Shown: positions 8,125 to 18,165, counted from the stretch's first letter. The stretch is DNA of 64,000 nt from Palsa-883 sp963826975 (GCA_963826975.1 CAWGZJ010000011.1:806001-870000); one strand, 5' to 3'. Notes: generated from the sequence alone by a model not told the origin. Numbers and translations: made by a program.

Positions 8125-9576
8125 GTGCCGGTCGAAGTCCAGGTCCAGATCTCCGCCGGCCTCCCCACCTTCCTGGTGGTCGGCCTGCCCGACAAGGCGG
8201 TGGGCGAGGCGCGTGAACGGGTGCGCGCCGCGCTCAGCGCGATGGGCCTCGCGCTGCCGCCTCGGCGTGTGCTGGTGAACCTGGCGCCGGCCGACCTGCT
8301 GAAGGAAGGCAGCCATTTCGACCTGCCGATCGCGCTGGGCGTGCTGGCGGCAATGGACGTGCTGCCGCGCGAGGAAATCGCCGCTTACGCCGCGCTGGGC
8401 GAATTGTCGCTGGACGGCACGCTCAACCCGGTCGCCGGCGTGCTGCCCGCGGCGATCGGCGCGTCGCGGCGCGATCTCGGCCTGATCTGTCCCGCCGCGC
8501 AGGGCGGCGAGGCGGCGTGGGCCGGGCGGATCGACATCCTAGCGCCCACCGACCTGCTGTCGCTGATCAACCACTTCCGCGGTTCCCAGGTGCTGACGCC
8601 GCCGGAACCCGCCGGTCTCGCGGTGCGCGGGCACGATCCGAACCTGGCCGACGTCAAAGGCATGGAGACCGCCAAGCGCGCGTTGGAGATCGCCGCCGCC
8701 GGCAGCCACAACCTGCTGCTGATCGGCCCGCCCGGCGCGGGCAAGTCGATGCTCGCGGCGCGGCTGCCCGGATTGCTGCCCGACCTTGCGCCGGCCGAGG
8801 CGCTGGAGGTCAGCATGGTGCACAGTGTCGCCGGAATGCTGGATGGCGGCCGCCTGCTGACCCGCCCGCCGTTCCGCGAACCGCACCATTCCGCCACTCA
8901 GGCCGCGCTGACCGGCGGCGGTCCGCGCGCCAAGCCGGGCGAGGTCAGCCTGGCGCATCGCGGTGTGCTGTTCCTGGACGAACTGCCGGAATTCCCCAAG
9001 CACGCGCTGGAATTGCTGCGCCAGCCGATGGAAGCCGGCCGCACCACGGTATCGCGCGCCGCGGCCCACATCACCTACCCGGCACGGTTCCAGTTGATCG
9101 CGGCAATGAACCCGTGCCGTTGCGGCTACCTTGGTGACGGCGCGCGCGAGTGCGGCCGTGCACCCCGCTGCGGCGAGGACTATCAGCACCGCATCAGCGG
9201 CCCGCTGCTCGATCGGGTGGACCTGACGGTCGAGGTGCAGCCGGCCTCGGCGTCGGAGCTTGCCCGTGCGCCGACCGGGGAAGCAACGCCGGTGGTGGCA
9301 GCGCGTGTCGCCCGCGCCCGGGCCGCGCAGCGAGCGCGCCATGGCGAGGCCGGACCGCTCAGCAATGCCGAGGTCGATACCAAGGATATCAGGCTGATGG
9401 CGGACGCGCAGGCGCTGGCCGGCCAGGCGATGGATCGGCTGCGCCTGTCGCCGCGAGGGTATACGCGGGTGCTGCGGGTGGCGCGCACGATTGCCGATCT
9501 TGCCGGGGCGGAGATTGTGGGGCGGGTGCATGTGGCGGAGGCGTTGGCGTTTCGGCACCGTGTGCCGGGGCGGTGA
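8125..9576 (+). CDS. comM: YifB/ComM family AAA+ ATPase (Mg-chelatase-like)
   Basis: ComM-type proteins are hexameric helicases that help integrate DNA during transformation and branch migration. The protein has an N-terminal Lon-like fold domain (GLPTFLVVGLPDKAVGEARE), then an AAA+ core with Walker A GPPGAGKS and Walker B VLFLDELPE. A cysteine-rich insert NPCRCGYLGD and a C-terminal RISGPLLDRVDL sensor region follow. Similarity clearly continues 15 codons upstream (IARIQSFAFAGIEA), but no ATG, GTG or TTG is in frame there; position 8080 reads GTC. The real start is thus uncertain, and GTG 8125 is the first standard codon. From 8080 the length is 498 residues, the family norm. Confidence 0.9.
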   Translation: MPVEVQVQISAGLPTFLVVGLPDKAVGEARERVRAALSAMGLALPPRRVLVNLAPADLLKEGSHFDLPIALGVLAAMDVLPREEIAAYAALGELSLDGTLNPVAGVLPAAIGASRRDLGLICPAAQGGEAAWAGRIDILAPTDLLSLINHFRGSQVLTPPEPAGLAVRGHDPNLADVKGMETAKRALEIAAAGSHNLLLIGPPGAGKSMLAARLPGLLPDLAPAEALEVSMVHSVAGMLDGGRLLTRPPFREPHHSATQAALTGGGPRAKPGEVSLAHRGVLFLDELPEFPKHALELLRQPMEAGRTTVSRAAAHITYPARFQLIAAMNPCRCGYLGDGARECGRAPRCGEDYQHRISGPLLDRVDLTVEVQPASASELARAPTGEATPVVAARVARARAAQRARHGEAGPLSNAEVDTKDIRLMADAQALAGQAMDRLRLSPRGYTRVLRVARTIADLAGAEIVGRVHVAEALAFRHRVPGR

Positions 9577-9590
9577 AAGGCCGGGGGAAT

Positions 9591-9755
9591 CTTCTCCCCC
9601 TCCCCTTGAGGGCTTGGGCCGCGAAGCGGACCAAGGATGGGGGGAGGGGTAGGGACGCCACAAGTTGGGGAGGGGTCGGTGGGCAAAACCCTTTTGGTGC
9701 TATGCTGGGACCAACCCCTCCCCCCGCCCCCCTCCCTCAAGGGGAGGGGGAGAAG
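9591..9755. repeat. Pyrimidine/purine-rich palindromic element, copy 1
   Basis: The left arm CTTCTCCCCCTCCCCTTGAG (9591-9610) pairs with CTCAAGGGGAGGGGGAGAAG near 9736-9755, with a second inner pairing of ACCAACCCCTCCCC against its complement. A closely related copy with longer arms lies at 30254-30373. This one sits between comM and the GT4 gene, which converge here, so it could act as a bidirectional terminator-like hairpin. Confidence 0.7.
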
Positions 9756-9766
9756 ATCCGCTGACC

Positions 9767-10819
9767 CTACGACACCACGCGCAGCCGCGGGCGGGCGGCG
9801 GTGGCGAGTTGGCGATACAGCGCGAGGTAGTCGCTAGCCATGCGTCGGGCGCTGAAGCGACGTTCGAAGCGGGCGCGGATTTCCGGGCGCGACAGGCGTG
9901 GCAGGCGCCGGATTGCGGCGACCGCGGCATCCTCGCTGTCGACCACGAAGCCGGTGACGCCGTCATCGACGATTTCCGGCACCGAGCCGCAGTTGAACGC
10001 GATCACCGGCGTGCCGCAGGCCATTGCCTCGATCATCACGAGGCCGAACGGTTCGGGCCAGTCGATCGGCATCAACAGCGCGTGTGCGCCGCTGAGGAAG
10101 CTGGATTTTTGGGTATCGCCGATTTCGCCGATCATCTCGATTTGATCGCCGTCGATCATCGGGCGAATCGTCGCATCGAAATAGGCTTGATCCACCCGGT
10201 CCACCTTGGCGGCGATCTTCAGCTTCATGCCGGCGCGCCGGGCGATGCGGATGGCGCGGTCGGGTCGCTTCTCCGGGCAGATACGACCGAGGAAGGCCAG
10301 GTAGCTCGGCGTGCCGAGCTCCGGCGTCAGCAGGTCGGTCGGGATGCCGTGGTGGATGGTCTTGACGTAGTTCGCGTCGGGCATGCCGCGGCGCTGTGCG
10401 AAGGAGATTGAAACCAGCGGCGCCTCGGGGAACAGGTTGTACATCGGTTCGTGTTCCGGCAGATCGAGGCGCCCGTGCAGGGTCGTCAGGAACGGTGTCG
10501 TGGCACGGCTGAACAGCGAGAACGACCAATAATCGAGATGAAAGTGCAAAATATCGAACTCGTTTGCGCGCCGGTATACGGTTTCCAGCATGACCATGTG
10601 CGGCGCGATGGCGTCGCGCAGGGACGTGTCGAACCGGAGCGCGCGCGGCGCCATCGGCTCGAGCGTCGCCGAGGTGACCGAATCGCCGCTGGCGAACAGC
10701 GTGACGTCGTGACCGAGCCCGGTAAGCTCTTCCGTCAAATACGAAACGATCCGCTCGGTGCCGCCATAAAGCGAGGGCGGCACCGATTCGGTCAGCGGTG
10801 CGATCTGGGCAATTCGCAT
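9767..10819 (-). CDS. Family 4 glycosyltransferase
   Basis: This is a 350-residue GT4 (GT-B fold) enzyme. The N-terminal domain begins MRIAQIAPLTESVPP and contains the GGTERIVSYLTEEL loop typical of nucleotide-sugar glycosyltransferases. The C-terminal domain carries the donor-binding region PEPFGLVMIEAMACGTPVIA, with the E-x7-E pattern, and then GSVPEIVDDGVTGFVV. It is cytoplasmic or membrane-associated and has no signal peptide. The acceptor is unknown. It is divergent from the GH15/otsA pair, so a link to trehalose or storage sugars is possible but not shown. Confidence 0.88.
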   Translation of the reverse strand: MRIAQIAPLTESVPPSLYGGTERIVSYLTEELTGLGHDVTLFASGDSVTSATLEPMAPRALRFDTSLRDAIAPHMVMLETVYRRANEFDILHFHLDYWSFSLFSRATTPFLTTLHGRLDLPEHEPMYNLFPEAPLVSISFAQRRGMPDANYVKTIHHGIPTDLLTPELGTPSYLAFLGRICPEKRPDRAIRIARRAGMKLKIAAKVDRVDQAYFDATIRPMIDGDQIEMIGEIGDTQKSSFLSGAHALLMPIDWPEPFGLVMIEAMACGTPVIAFNCGSVPEIVDDGVTGFVVDSEDAAVAAIRRLPRLSRPEIRARFERRFSARRMASDYLALYRQLATAARPRLRVVS

Positions 10820-11172
10820 GATCGTGAAGCTCCTTCGGGGTCGAGGGCGGCTGGGTGGTCGGTTGCGGCTGGTCGGTGGTGGCTGGTCGGTGGCTGCTGG
10901 TTGATGACGACTGGTTGATGACGAGTGGGGCTCGGAGCCAATCTGAAGCTTGGAATTGGGCCGTTTTTACGGCGCCGGTGCCCGCAATTGGCCGCAGACC
11001 CGCGATTGGCCGCAGACAGTGTATTCGTCCGCTCTTGCAGCCCGGCTCTTTCAACGTCTGGCGGGCATGACCACATGAACCGGCGGTTAAACGGGGTGTT
11101 CGCGCGGTCGCCGCTCGAGCCAAGGGCGTTGCAGTGGCATGGTTTGCAGGGTCCATTTGCTAGGGAGACGTA
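10820..11172. other. Intergenic region between GT4 and GH15 with short imperfect repeats
   Basis: This 350-bp divergent spacer contains low-complexity direct repeats on the plus strand: units of about 11-16 bp such as GGCTGGTCGGTGGTGGCT (10860-10900) and CTGGTTGATGACGA twice (10899-10926). A pair of CGATTGGCCGCAGAC-like units follows at 10985-11018. It must contain promoters for both flanking genes, but no clear -35/-10 pair is seen. No convincing ORF is present. Confidence 0.5.
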
Positions 11173-12964
11173 ATGGCTGGTCTCGATCTGGCGGTGATCG
11201 GCAACTGCACGATCGCCTCCGTGATCTCCCCGACCGGGCGTCATGTCTGGTTCTGTTTTCCCCGTCTCGACGCCGACCCGGTGTTCAACGCGCTGCTCGG
11301 CGGGACGGCGCCGGAGCTCGGCTACCTGGATGCGTGCCTGCACGGCCAGACCGTCACGCGGCAGCGCTACCTGCCGAATACCGCGGTGCTGGAGACGGTG
11401 CTGACCGATGCCGAGGGCGGCAAGGCGCGTGTGCTCGATTTCTGCCCCCGCTTTCGCCGTTACGGCCGCATGTTCCGGCCGCCGACACTGGTCCGCCGGA
11501 TCGAACCGCTTGCCGGGCGGCCGCGCATCACAGTCGCGCTACGACCGAGTTTCGAGTACGGCACCACCGCCCCCGGTGTCAGTATCGGCAGCAACCATAT
11601 GCGCTTTGTCGGCCCGGACCGGGTGCTGCGCGTTACCACCGACATGCCGCTGTCCTACCTGGGGCACGAGGCCGATTTCGCGCTGGACCGACCCATCAAC
11701 CTGTTTATCGGCGCCGACGAGTCGGTGCCGGAGGCACTGGAGATGCTCACCCGGCAATTCCTGGATGAGACCGTCGGCTATTGGCGGGACTGGGTGCGCG
11801 ATCTCAACGTGCCATTCGACTGGCAGGAGGCGGTCATCCGCGCCGCCATCACGCTAAAGTTATGTAGTTATGATGACACCGGCGCGATCGTCGCGGCACT
11901 GACCACTTCGATCCCGGAATCACCCGGCTCCGGCCGCACCTGGGACTATCGCTATTGCTGGCTGCGCGATGCGTATTTCACCGTCGGCGCGCTCAACCGG
12001 CTGAGTGCCACGCGCACGATGGAAGCGTTTCTGCGCTTTATTCTCGACGTCGTGCAACGCGAGGGCGATGCGGAACTGGCGCCGCTGTATCCCATCGCAC
12101 CCGGCTTGGATCGGCAAGAGCGCATTGCCACCGCGCTGCCGGGGTTCCAAGACGACGGACCGGTGCGGATTGGCAACGCGGCGCATGCACAGCGGCAGAA
12201 CGATGCGTATGGCTCCATCGTTCTGGCGGTGGCACAGATGTTCTGGGATGAGCGGTTGCCGCAGCGGGGAGATTACGATCTCTATCAGCGACTGCGCCCG
12301 ATCGGTGAGACAGCCGCGCGGCTGGCGCTGACCGAAGATGCCGGGCCGTGGGAATTTCGCGGCCAGACCTGGGTCCACACATTTTCCGCGGCGATGTGCT
12401 GGGCGGCGATCAAGCAGCTGGGGCTGATCGCGCGCCATGTCGGCGCCGACGATGACGCAACGATGTGGCTCGGTCGCGCCGAAGTGCTGCGCGACGAGAT
12501 CCTGTGCCGGGCGGTCACGCCGGGGGGCTGGATTTCTGCCAGGCTCGATGACGCGGTGATCGACGCCGCAACGTTGTTGCTGCCCGGACTTGGCCTGCTG
12601 GCGGCGACCGACGCGCGTTTCCTTGCTACGCTGCGGGTCATCGAAAAGCACCTGCTGCGCAACGGCTTCGTCATGCGCTATGTGCAGGAAGATGATTTCG
12701 GCAGGCCGGACAGCGCCTTCCTGGTGTGCACGTTCTGGTATATTGACGCGCTGGCCAGCGTCGGGCGTCGCGACGAAGTCGTTGGCATTGTTCGAGAACG
12801 TGCTGGCGCATCGCAACCATCTCGGCCTGCTGTCGGAGGACATCGATCCCGCAACCGGTGTATTGTGGGGCAACTTTCCGCAAACCTATTCCCAGGTCGG
12901 ACTGATATTCGCCGCGATGCGCCTGTCGCGCTCGTGGGAGGAGGGCATGTGGCGCGCCTCGTAG
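11173..12964 (+). CDS. Glycoside hydrolase family 15 protein (glucoamylase/trehalase-like), frameshifted
   Basis: GH15 enzymes hydrolyse alpha-glucosides such as starch oligosaccharides or trehalose. The N-terminal beta-sandwich includes GTIASVI-like CTIASVISPTGRHVWFCFPRLD. The (alpha/alpha)6 barrel carries WDYRYCWLRDAYF, the family's catalytic-region signature. One extra base near 12778 shifts the frame. After it, the true C-terminus (ALFENVLAHRNHLGLLSED, then NFPQTYSQVGL) continues in the next frame to TAG at 12964. The uncorrected frame instead runs straight through into otsA as a false 1056-residue fusion. With correction the protein has about 596 residues. The ATG at 11173 is preceded by GGGAG. 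Confidence 0.85.
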
Positions 12965-14343
12965 TTGTTTCCAACCGTCTGCCGGTGCCGTCGGAGCGCG
13001 GGCCGCGCGCCGGCGGTCTGGCGGTGGCGCTGGCCGATGCGTTGCAGCCCGGATCGCTGTGGTTCGGCTGGAGCGGGCGGCGCGTGCATGCGCCGGCGGA
13101 TACGCCCGAACTGAGCCACGCCGACGGGCTGACCTTTGCCGCGATCGACATGACCGAGGCGGAGTACCGCGCGTTCTATGTCGGCTTTGCCAATGGCGCG
13201 CTGTGGCCGCTGCTGCATTTCCGGCTTGGCCTGATGACGTATCGGCGCGAGGATTACCACGGCTACCGTGCGGTCAATCGGCGGTTTGCCGAGGCGCTGG
13301 CGGCGATGCTGCAACCGGATGATCTGATCTGGGTGCACGACTACCATCTGATCCCGCTGGCCGAGGAATTGCGCCGCCTGTCGGTCCATAATCGCATCGG
13401 GTTCTTCCTGCACATCCCTTTCGCGCCGCCCGAGGTGCTCGAGGTGCTGCCTTGTGCGCGCGAACTGATGGCCGGGTTGGCCGCCTACGACGTGGTGGGG
13501 TTTCATACCGAGGGTTATCGCCGCGCCTTCCTGGACTGCGCGCGCATGATGCTGGGGGTCGAGGCCGACTCGGAATCCAGCTTCGTGCATGACGGGGTGA
13601 CGGTGCGCGCCATCGTCGATCCCGTCGGCATCGACGCGGAGACCTTTGCCAAGGACGCGGCGCGCGCCGCGCGCAGGGTAGAGGCACGGCGGCTGCGCGA
13701 TAGTTTGGAAGGACGCCTGCTGGCGATTGGGGTGGACCGCCTGGACTACTCCAAGGGCCTGCCCAACCGGCTGATCGCCTTTGGCCGGTTGCTCGCCATG
13801 TACCCGGAACATCGACGCCACGTGAGCTTCCTGCAGGTCGCGGCGCGCTCACGCGAGGACAACAGCGACTACCAGCAGCTGCGCCGCGAGCTGGACCGTA
13901 TCGCCGGCGATACCAATGGGCGCTATTCGGAATTCGACTGGGCGCCGCTGCGCTATATCACGCGCGCGCTCAGCCGGCGTACCCTGGCGGGGTTCTACCG
14001 CATCGCGCGCGTCGGGGTGGTGACGCCGCTGCGTGACGGGATGAACCTGGTGGCGAAGGAATACGTCGCCGCGCAGAACGCAACCGATCCCGGTGTGCTG
14101 CTGCTGTCGCGCTTTGCCGGCGCGGCGGATGAGTTGACCGAGGCGCTGATCGTCAACCCGTTCGATCCAGACGAAATCGCCGACGCGATTCACCAGGCGC
14201 TGGTGATGGACCTGGACGAGCGCCGCGCCCGGCATCAGGCGCTGGCCGAGAAGGTTCGCCAATCGACCGCGCGGCAGTATTGCGACGTGTTCCTGCAGCA
14301 TCTGGCGACCTGCAAGACCCAGCAGGTGCTGGAGTATGCTTAG
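12949..14343 (+). CDS. otsA: Alpha,alpha-trehalose-6-phosphate synthase
   Basis: OtsA (GT20) joins UDP-glucose and glucose-6-phosphate into trehalose-6-phosphate. The likely start is GTG 12949, giving ARLVVVSNRLPVPS and 464 residues, the usual length. Recognised motifs are the N-terminal VVSNRLP loop, WVHDYHLIPL, GVDRLDYSKGLPNRL and LRDGMNLVAKEY. It overlaps the end of the GH15 frame by 16 bp (a GTG inside ATGTGG), so the two genes are coupled. No otsB is adjacent. The pair GH15-otsA suggests linked trehalose or glucan turnover. Confidence 0.94.
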   Translation: MARLVVVSNRLPVPSERGPRAGGLAVALADALQPGSLWFGWSGRRVHAPADTPELSHADGLTFAAIDMTEAEYRAFYVGFANGALWPLLHFRLGLMTYRREDYHGYRAVNRRFAEALAAMLQPDDLIWVHDYHLIPLAEELRRLSVHNRIGFFLHIPFAPPEVLEVLPCARELMAGLAAYDVVGFHTEGYRRAFLDCARMMLGVEADSESSFVHDGVTVRAIVDPVGIDAETFAKDAARAARRVEARRLRDSLEGRLLAIGVDRLDYSKGLPNRLIAFGRLLAMYPEHRRHVSFLQVAARSREDNSDYQQLRRELDRIAGDTNGRYSEFDWAPLRYITRALSRRTLAGFYRIARVGVVTPLRDGMNLVAKEYVAAQNATDPGVLLLSRFAGAADELTEALIVNPFDPDEIADAIHQALVMDLDERRARHQALAEKVRQSTARQYCDVFLQHLATCKTQQVLEYA

Positions 14344-14432
14344 GCCAGGTTCGAGCTGATCGGGATTTCGTAAACTCGCCCGCGCTGTGCGGTCGAGGCG
14401 CGGAGTGACGCCGGTGAGGGTGGTGCGCGCGG

Positions 14433-14491
14433 GCACGACCCTCACCCGTCTCGCTGCGCTCGCCGACCTCCCGCGAAAGGGCGGGCGAGGT
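14433..14491. repeat. ACCCTCACCC...CGAGGT hairpin repeat, copy 1
   Basis: CACGACCCTCACCCGTCTCG is followed by TCGCTGCGCTCGCCGACC and then a stem CTCCCGCGAAAGGGCGGGCGAG. The same layout occurs at 36141-36200 and 59771-59827. This copy lies between otsA and the acyltransferase gene and could act as a terminator-like hairpin. Confidence 0.6.
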
Positions 14492-14552
14492 AAAGGACGG
14501 CGGGTGCGAGACCGTGCTGGCCGGTGCCGGCGCGAATCGGGATAACCGCGCG

Positions 14553-15740
14553 ATGCGCTCAGGCAAGGTGCAATACCTGGAGGGGCTGCGCGGCGTTGCC
14601 GCGTTGCAGGTGGTGCTGCTGCATTTCGTCACGGCGTTCCTGCCCGATACGGCGGAGCACGCCGCTGCGCCGGTGCGGGTGCTGTTCGACGGCCACACGG
14701 CGGTCTACGTCTTCTTCCTGATCAGCGGCGCGGTGTTGACGCCGTCCTTTGCTCGCGGTGGGGCTTGGCCTCGCCAGGCGGCCAAGCGCCTCGTCAGGCT
14801 GGGTATCCCGGTCGCCACCGCCGCCGGCGTCGCGTTGGCACTGCTCGCGGCATTGCCGAACGCGCATCGGGATGCCGCGCTGGTGTCCGGCTCCGCCTGG
14901 CTCGCGATGGATTCCAGCGGTGCCCTGACCCTGTCTCACCTGGCGCGCGAGATCGGTCTCGACAGCCTGTTGCTGGGCTACCGGGAGTACACGCTGTTCG
15001 CGCCGATCGCCGACCACCTGCCATTGCTGGAGCACTCGCTCGACGCACCGTTCTGGTCGTTGCATCTGGAACTGTATGGCTCGTTGCTGGTCCTGTTGTT
15101 GGTTCGCCTGCGGTCCCGATCGGCATGGCTGCATCGCGCCGCGGTCGTTGTGTGCGTCGCCGTGTTCGGCACCCATCCGATGTTCCTGTTCGTGCTCGGC
15201 CATCTCTGCGCCGCGCGCCTGCACCGCCCCGCGATACCCTTTCTCGGGACCTGTTTGATCGTCCTCGGGCTGGCCATGAGCGCCAGCAAGGACTGGGGCG
15301 CGGTCGAGGCGGTGCGTGCCGAGATCGCCCGTTTCGCACCCGTGGCAGCGCCGAACCTGTTCCAGTTCCAGAGCCAGCTTGCTGCGATCGCACTGTTCCT
15401 GGGGGCACTGCTCAGTCCCGCCGCGCAATGGTTGCTCGCCCGCTCCTTGTGCCGTCAGCTTGGCCGCCTGTCCTTCAGCATCTACCTGCTGCATTTCCCG
15501 ATCCTGTTCACCCTCGGCTGCGCGGGTTTCATGGCGTTGGCCGGCTTCCTGCCCAATCCAGCCGCCATCGCCGTGACGTTCGTCGGTTTCGTCCTGGTCT
15601 TGCTGATCGCCGCTTCAGGTTTCGAGCGCTGGGTCGATCACCCCGCCATCCGGCTCAGCCGCCGGCTCGATACGGCTTTCCCCACGAGCGCTTTGCCCGC
15701 CCTTGCGGCGGCGGCGGAGGGTCATGATACTCGCCGGTAG
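14553..15740 (+). CDS. Acyltransferase 3 family membrane protein
   Basis: This is a 395-residue integral membrane protein of the acyltransferase 3 (OafA/NodX-like) family, which O-acylates sugars of lipopolysaccharide, exopolysaccharide or other glycans. The N-terminal motif YLEGLRGVAALQVVLLHF contains the family's catalytic-type Arg/His pattern. About ten hydrophobic segments follow. The C-terminal LSFSIYLLHFPI is also typical. The start chosen is ATG 14553; an in-frame GTG at 14514 is possible. The next gene begins 26 bp downstream, so the two may form one transcript, although their functions are not obviously linked. Confidence 0.88.
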   Translation: MRSGKVQYLEGLRGVAALQVVLLHFVTAFLPDTAEHAAAPVRVLFDGHTAVYVFFLISGAVLTPSFARGGAWPRQAAKRLVRLGIPVATAAGVALALLAALPNAHRDAALVSGSAWLAMDSSGALTLSHLAREIGLDSLLLGYREYTLFAPIADHLPLLEHSLDAPFWSLHLELYGSLLVLLLVRLRSRSAWLHRAAVVVCVAVFGTHPMFLFVLGHLCAARLHRPAIPFLGTCLIVLGLAMSASKDWGAVEAVRAEIARFAPVAAPNLFQFQSQLAAIALFLGALLSPAAQWLLARSLCRQLGRLSFSIYLLHFPILFTLGCAGFMALAGFLPNPAAIAVTFVGFVLVLLIAASGFERWVDHPAIRLSRRLDTAFPTSALPALAAAAEGHDTRR

Positions 15741-15766
15741 CTTTCGCCCAGCCGAGCAGGACAGCC

Positions 15767-17713
15767 ATGGACGTGCAACTGAATGAGGTGGTCGGCGACG
15801 CGGCGCATCTGCGGGCCGCGATGCGGGAAGCGGACCTCGTGCCGTTGCTGCTGGTGCTGGCGCATCTCAGCGGCGACGAGGCGATCCTCGACGAGGCCGC
15901 GCCCTACATCCACGGCGCCTGGAACTTCATGCACACGATGCCCGACGACTTGCAGGCGAAGGTGCGCGATCGCCTGGCGCGGGTGCTGGCGGAGTACGAC
16001 GCGACCGGCCGCGCGCTGCCCGCCACTCCGCCCGCGCACCTGCTGCGCAAGATGCTGAATGTCGGTGTCGGCCAGGAGGTGCCCGAGGAATACGTGCCGC
16101 TGCTACTGGAAGAGATGCGCCTGGGTGAGGCCGATCCGCGCAGCGTGCCCTGGCGTGCCAGGCCGCCGGCCGAAATACTGGCAGGCTTTCGCGCGGTGAT
16201 TATTGGCGCCGGGCTGTCCGGCCTGTGCATGGCGATCAAGCTGCGCGAGGCGGGCATTCCGTTTACCATCATCGAGAAGAACCCGACCGTCGGCGGCACC
16301 TGGTACGAGAACGATTATCCCGGCTGCGGCGTCGACACGCCGAACCATTTCTTCTCGTATTCCTTCGCGCCCAACCACGACTGGCCGGAGCACTTCTCCA
16401 AGCGCAACGACCTGTGGAGCTATCTGGAGCGTTGCGCCGATCAATACGATGTGCGTCGCGACATCACCTTCAACACCGAGGTCACCGCCGCGCGCTGGGA
16501 CGCCGCCCGCGCGCGATGGGCGATCGAGTTGCGCGACGGCGGGGGCGAAGGCGGGGGCGCGGTCTCGACGCTGGAGGCGAACGTGCTGATCACCGCGGTC
16601 GGCCAGCTCAATCGCCCGTCGATCCCGGACATTCCGGGATTGAACACATTTGCCGGACCGGTGTTTCACACCGGCCGGTGGGACCACACACAGAGCGTCG
16701 CCGGCAAACGCGTGGCGATGATCGGCACCGGCGCCAGCGGCATGCAGACCGGACCCTCGATCGCGCCGGAGGTGGAACACCTGACGATCTTCCAGCGCAC
16801 GCCGCACTGGTCGGTGCACAACCCGAACTACCACGCGCGAGTCAGTCCCGGGAAAATCTGGGCGCTGAAGCACATCCCGTTCTACGACAAATGGTACCGG
16901 TTCCTGCTGTTCTGGGCATCATCGGACGGGTTGCACGCCTCGTTGCAGATCGATCCCGACTGGCCCACGCCCGACCGCTCGCTGAACGCCACCAACCAGC
17001 AATTTCGGGAACTGCTGACGGCGCACATCACCAAGGAACTCGGCGGGCGCACCGATCTGCTGGCCAAGGTCATCCCGCCCTATCCGCCTTACGGCAAGCG
17101 GATGCTGCGCGACAACCACTGGTACCGCATGCTGACACGTCCGAATGTCGAGCTGGTGACCGAGCGCATCGACCGCATAGATCCCGACGCGATCGTCACG
17201 CGCGACGGTGCGCGTCACCCCGCCGACATGATTGTGCTGGCGACCGGATTCCAGGCCGGGCGCATGCTGTGGCCGATGGAGACCCGGGGCAGGGCAGGGG
17301 ACACGCTGCGCGATCGCTGGGGCGACGACGATCCGCGTGCCTATCTGGGCATCACCGCGCCGGGCTTCCCCAACCTGTTCATGCTGTATGGGCCGAACAC
17401 CAATCTCGGCCATGGCGGCAGCATCATCTTCCACGCCGAATGCCAGATCCACTACATCATGCAGGCGCTGCGCGAGATGCTGGAGGACGGCATCGACTCG
17501 TTGGAATGCCGGCAGGAACCGCATGACGCCTACAACGTCAAGGTGGACGCGGCGCACCGCAACATGGTGTGGTCGCATGGCGGGGTCGGCAATTGGTACA
17601 AAAACGCGCGCGGCAGGGTGATCGCCAACTCGCCGTGGCGTCTGGTCGACTATTGGGCGTTTACGCAGGCGTTCAGCCGCGCCGATTTCGTCGTGCGATA
17701 TGCCGACGGGTGA
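15767..17713 (+). CDS. Flavin-dependent monooxygenase (Baeyer-Villiger type)
   Basis: The protein has 648 residues. An N-terminal helical extension of about 140 residues, seen in one branch of the family, precedes the FAD-binding motif GAGLSG (147-152). The Baeyer-Villiger/class B fingerprint F-x-G-x3-H-T-x2-W is present as FAGPVFHTGRW. It is followed by the NADPH-binding GTGASGMQ. These enzymes use FAD and NADPH with oxygen to turn ketones into esters or lactones. Substrate cannot be read from the sequence. ATG 15767 is the first good start. Confidence 0.92.
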   Translation: MDVQLNEVVGDAAHLRAAMREADLVPLLLVLAHLSGDEAILDEAAPYIHGAWNFMHTMPDDLQAKVRDRLARVLAEYDATGRALPATPPAHLLRKMLNVGVGQEVPEEYVPLLLEEMRLGEADPRSVPWRARPPAEILAGFRAVIIGAGLSGLCMAIKLREAGIPFTIIEKNPTVGGTWYENDYPGCGVDTPNHFFSYSFAPNHDWPEHFSKRNDLWSYLERCADQYDVRRDITFNTEVTAARWDAARARWAIELRDGGGEGGGAVSTLEANVLITAVGQLNRPSIPDIPGLNTFAGPVFHTGRWDHTQSVAGKRVAMIGTGASGMQTGPSIAPEVEHLTIFQRTPHWSVHNPNYHARVSPGKIWALKHIPFYDKWYRFLLFWASSDGLHASLQIDPDWPTPDRSLNATNQQFRELLTAHITKELGGRTDLLAKVIPPYPPYGKRMLRDNHWYRMLTRPNVELVTERIDRIDPDAIVTRDGARHPADMIVLATGFQAGRMLWPMETRGRAGDTLRDRWGDDDPRAYLGITAPGFPNLFMLYGPNTNLGHGGSIIFHAECQIHYIMQALREMLEDGIDSLECRQEPHDAYNVKVDAAHRNMVWSHGGVGNWYKNARGRVIANSPWRLVDYWAFTQAFSRADFVVRYADG

Positions 17714-17772
17714 GGTATAACATATTCCTTGCTCGCCGGGATCTGTGCCCTGCTGCATGTCCGCAAGCAAGG

Positions 17773-17886
17773 ATCACCACAGAGACACGGAGGCACGGAG
17801 TAGAAAAGCCAAGTGGTTAACTTGATATTGTTCTCTGTGTCTCTGTGTCTCTGTTTGTCTCTGTGTCTCCGTGCCTCTGTGGTGAT
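17773..17886. repeat. Word-repeat hairpin A (CACAGAGACACGGAG type)
   Basis: The left arm ATCACCACAGAGACACGGAG and following GCACGGAG (17773-17800) is matched as an inverted copy by CTCTGTGTCTCCGTGCCTCT and following GTGGTGAT (17859-17886). The space between carries more CTCTGTGT units. The arms consist of 8-12 bp tandem words. Base composition differs clearly from the surrounding high-GC DNA. Confidence 0.75.
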
Positions 17887-18081
17887 TTTTAATGCAAATA
17901 GTTATCAAAGACACGGATTTCCCCGAGCGAATGGTATACTAGGTGTCCGAATGATCGATCGTTTCGCGGTTCCCGCCGCCGTGTCGGCCCCTGGGTCAAG
18001 CGCCCGAGGACAGACGGAGCCTGCCCTTGGCGAAGGCCGGCGGGCCGGTATCAGCGACTTGCCTTCGTTGCAACAAAGAAA

Positions 18082-18116
18082 GTCGTGGATACCGGCATTC
18101 GCCGGCATGACGGGGG
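18082..18116. repeat. GTCGTGGAT...ATGACG palindromic repeat, copy 2
   Basis: GTCGTGGATACCGGCATTCG is followed by CCGGCATGACGG. A degenerate reverse half, GCGACTTGCCTTCGTTGCAA, lies just upstream (18054-18073). The layout mirrors the paired copy at 19179-19266. Confidence 0.7.
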
Positions 18117-18165
18117 GAACCGCACTCGCGTGGCGCGCTGAGACAGCGTCGCTGGCAGGCCGCGC

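Larger units (their letters stand above)
17714..18165. other. Intergenic region with two repeat elements
   Basis: This 450-bp spacer between the monooxygenase and uppS-like genes holds a word-repeat hairpin (17773-17886) and a REP-type palindrome (18082-18116). A third, weaker stem involves GGCCGGCGGGCCGG near 18034-18048. No convincing ORF is present. Confidence 0.6.
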
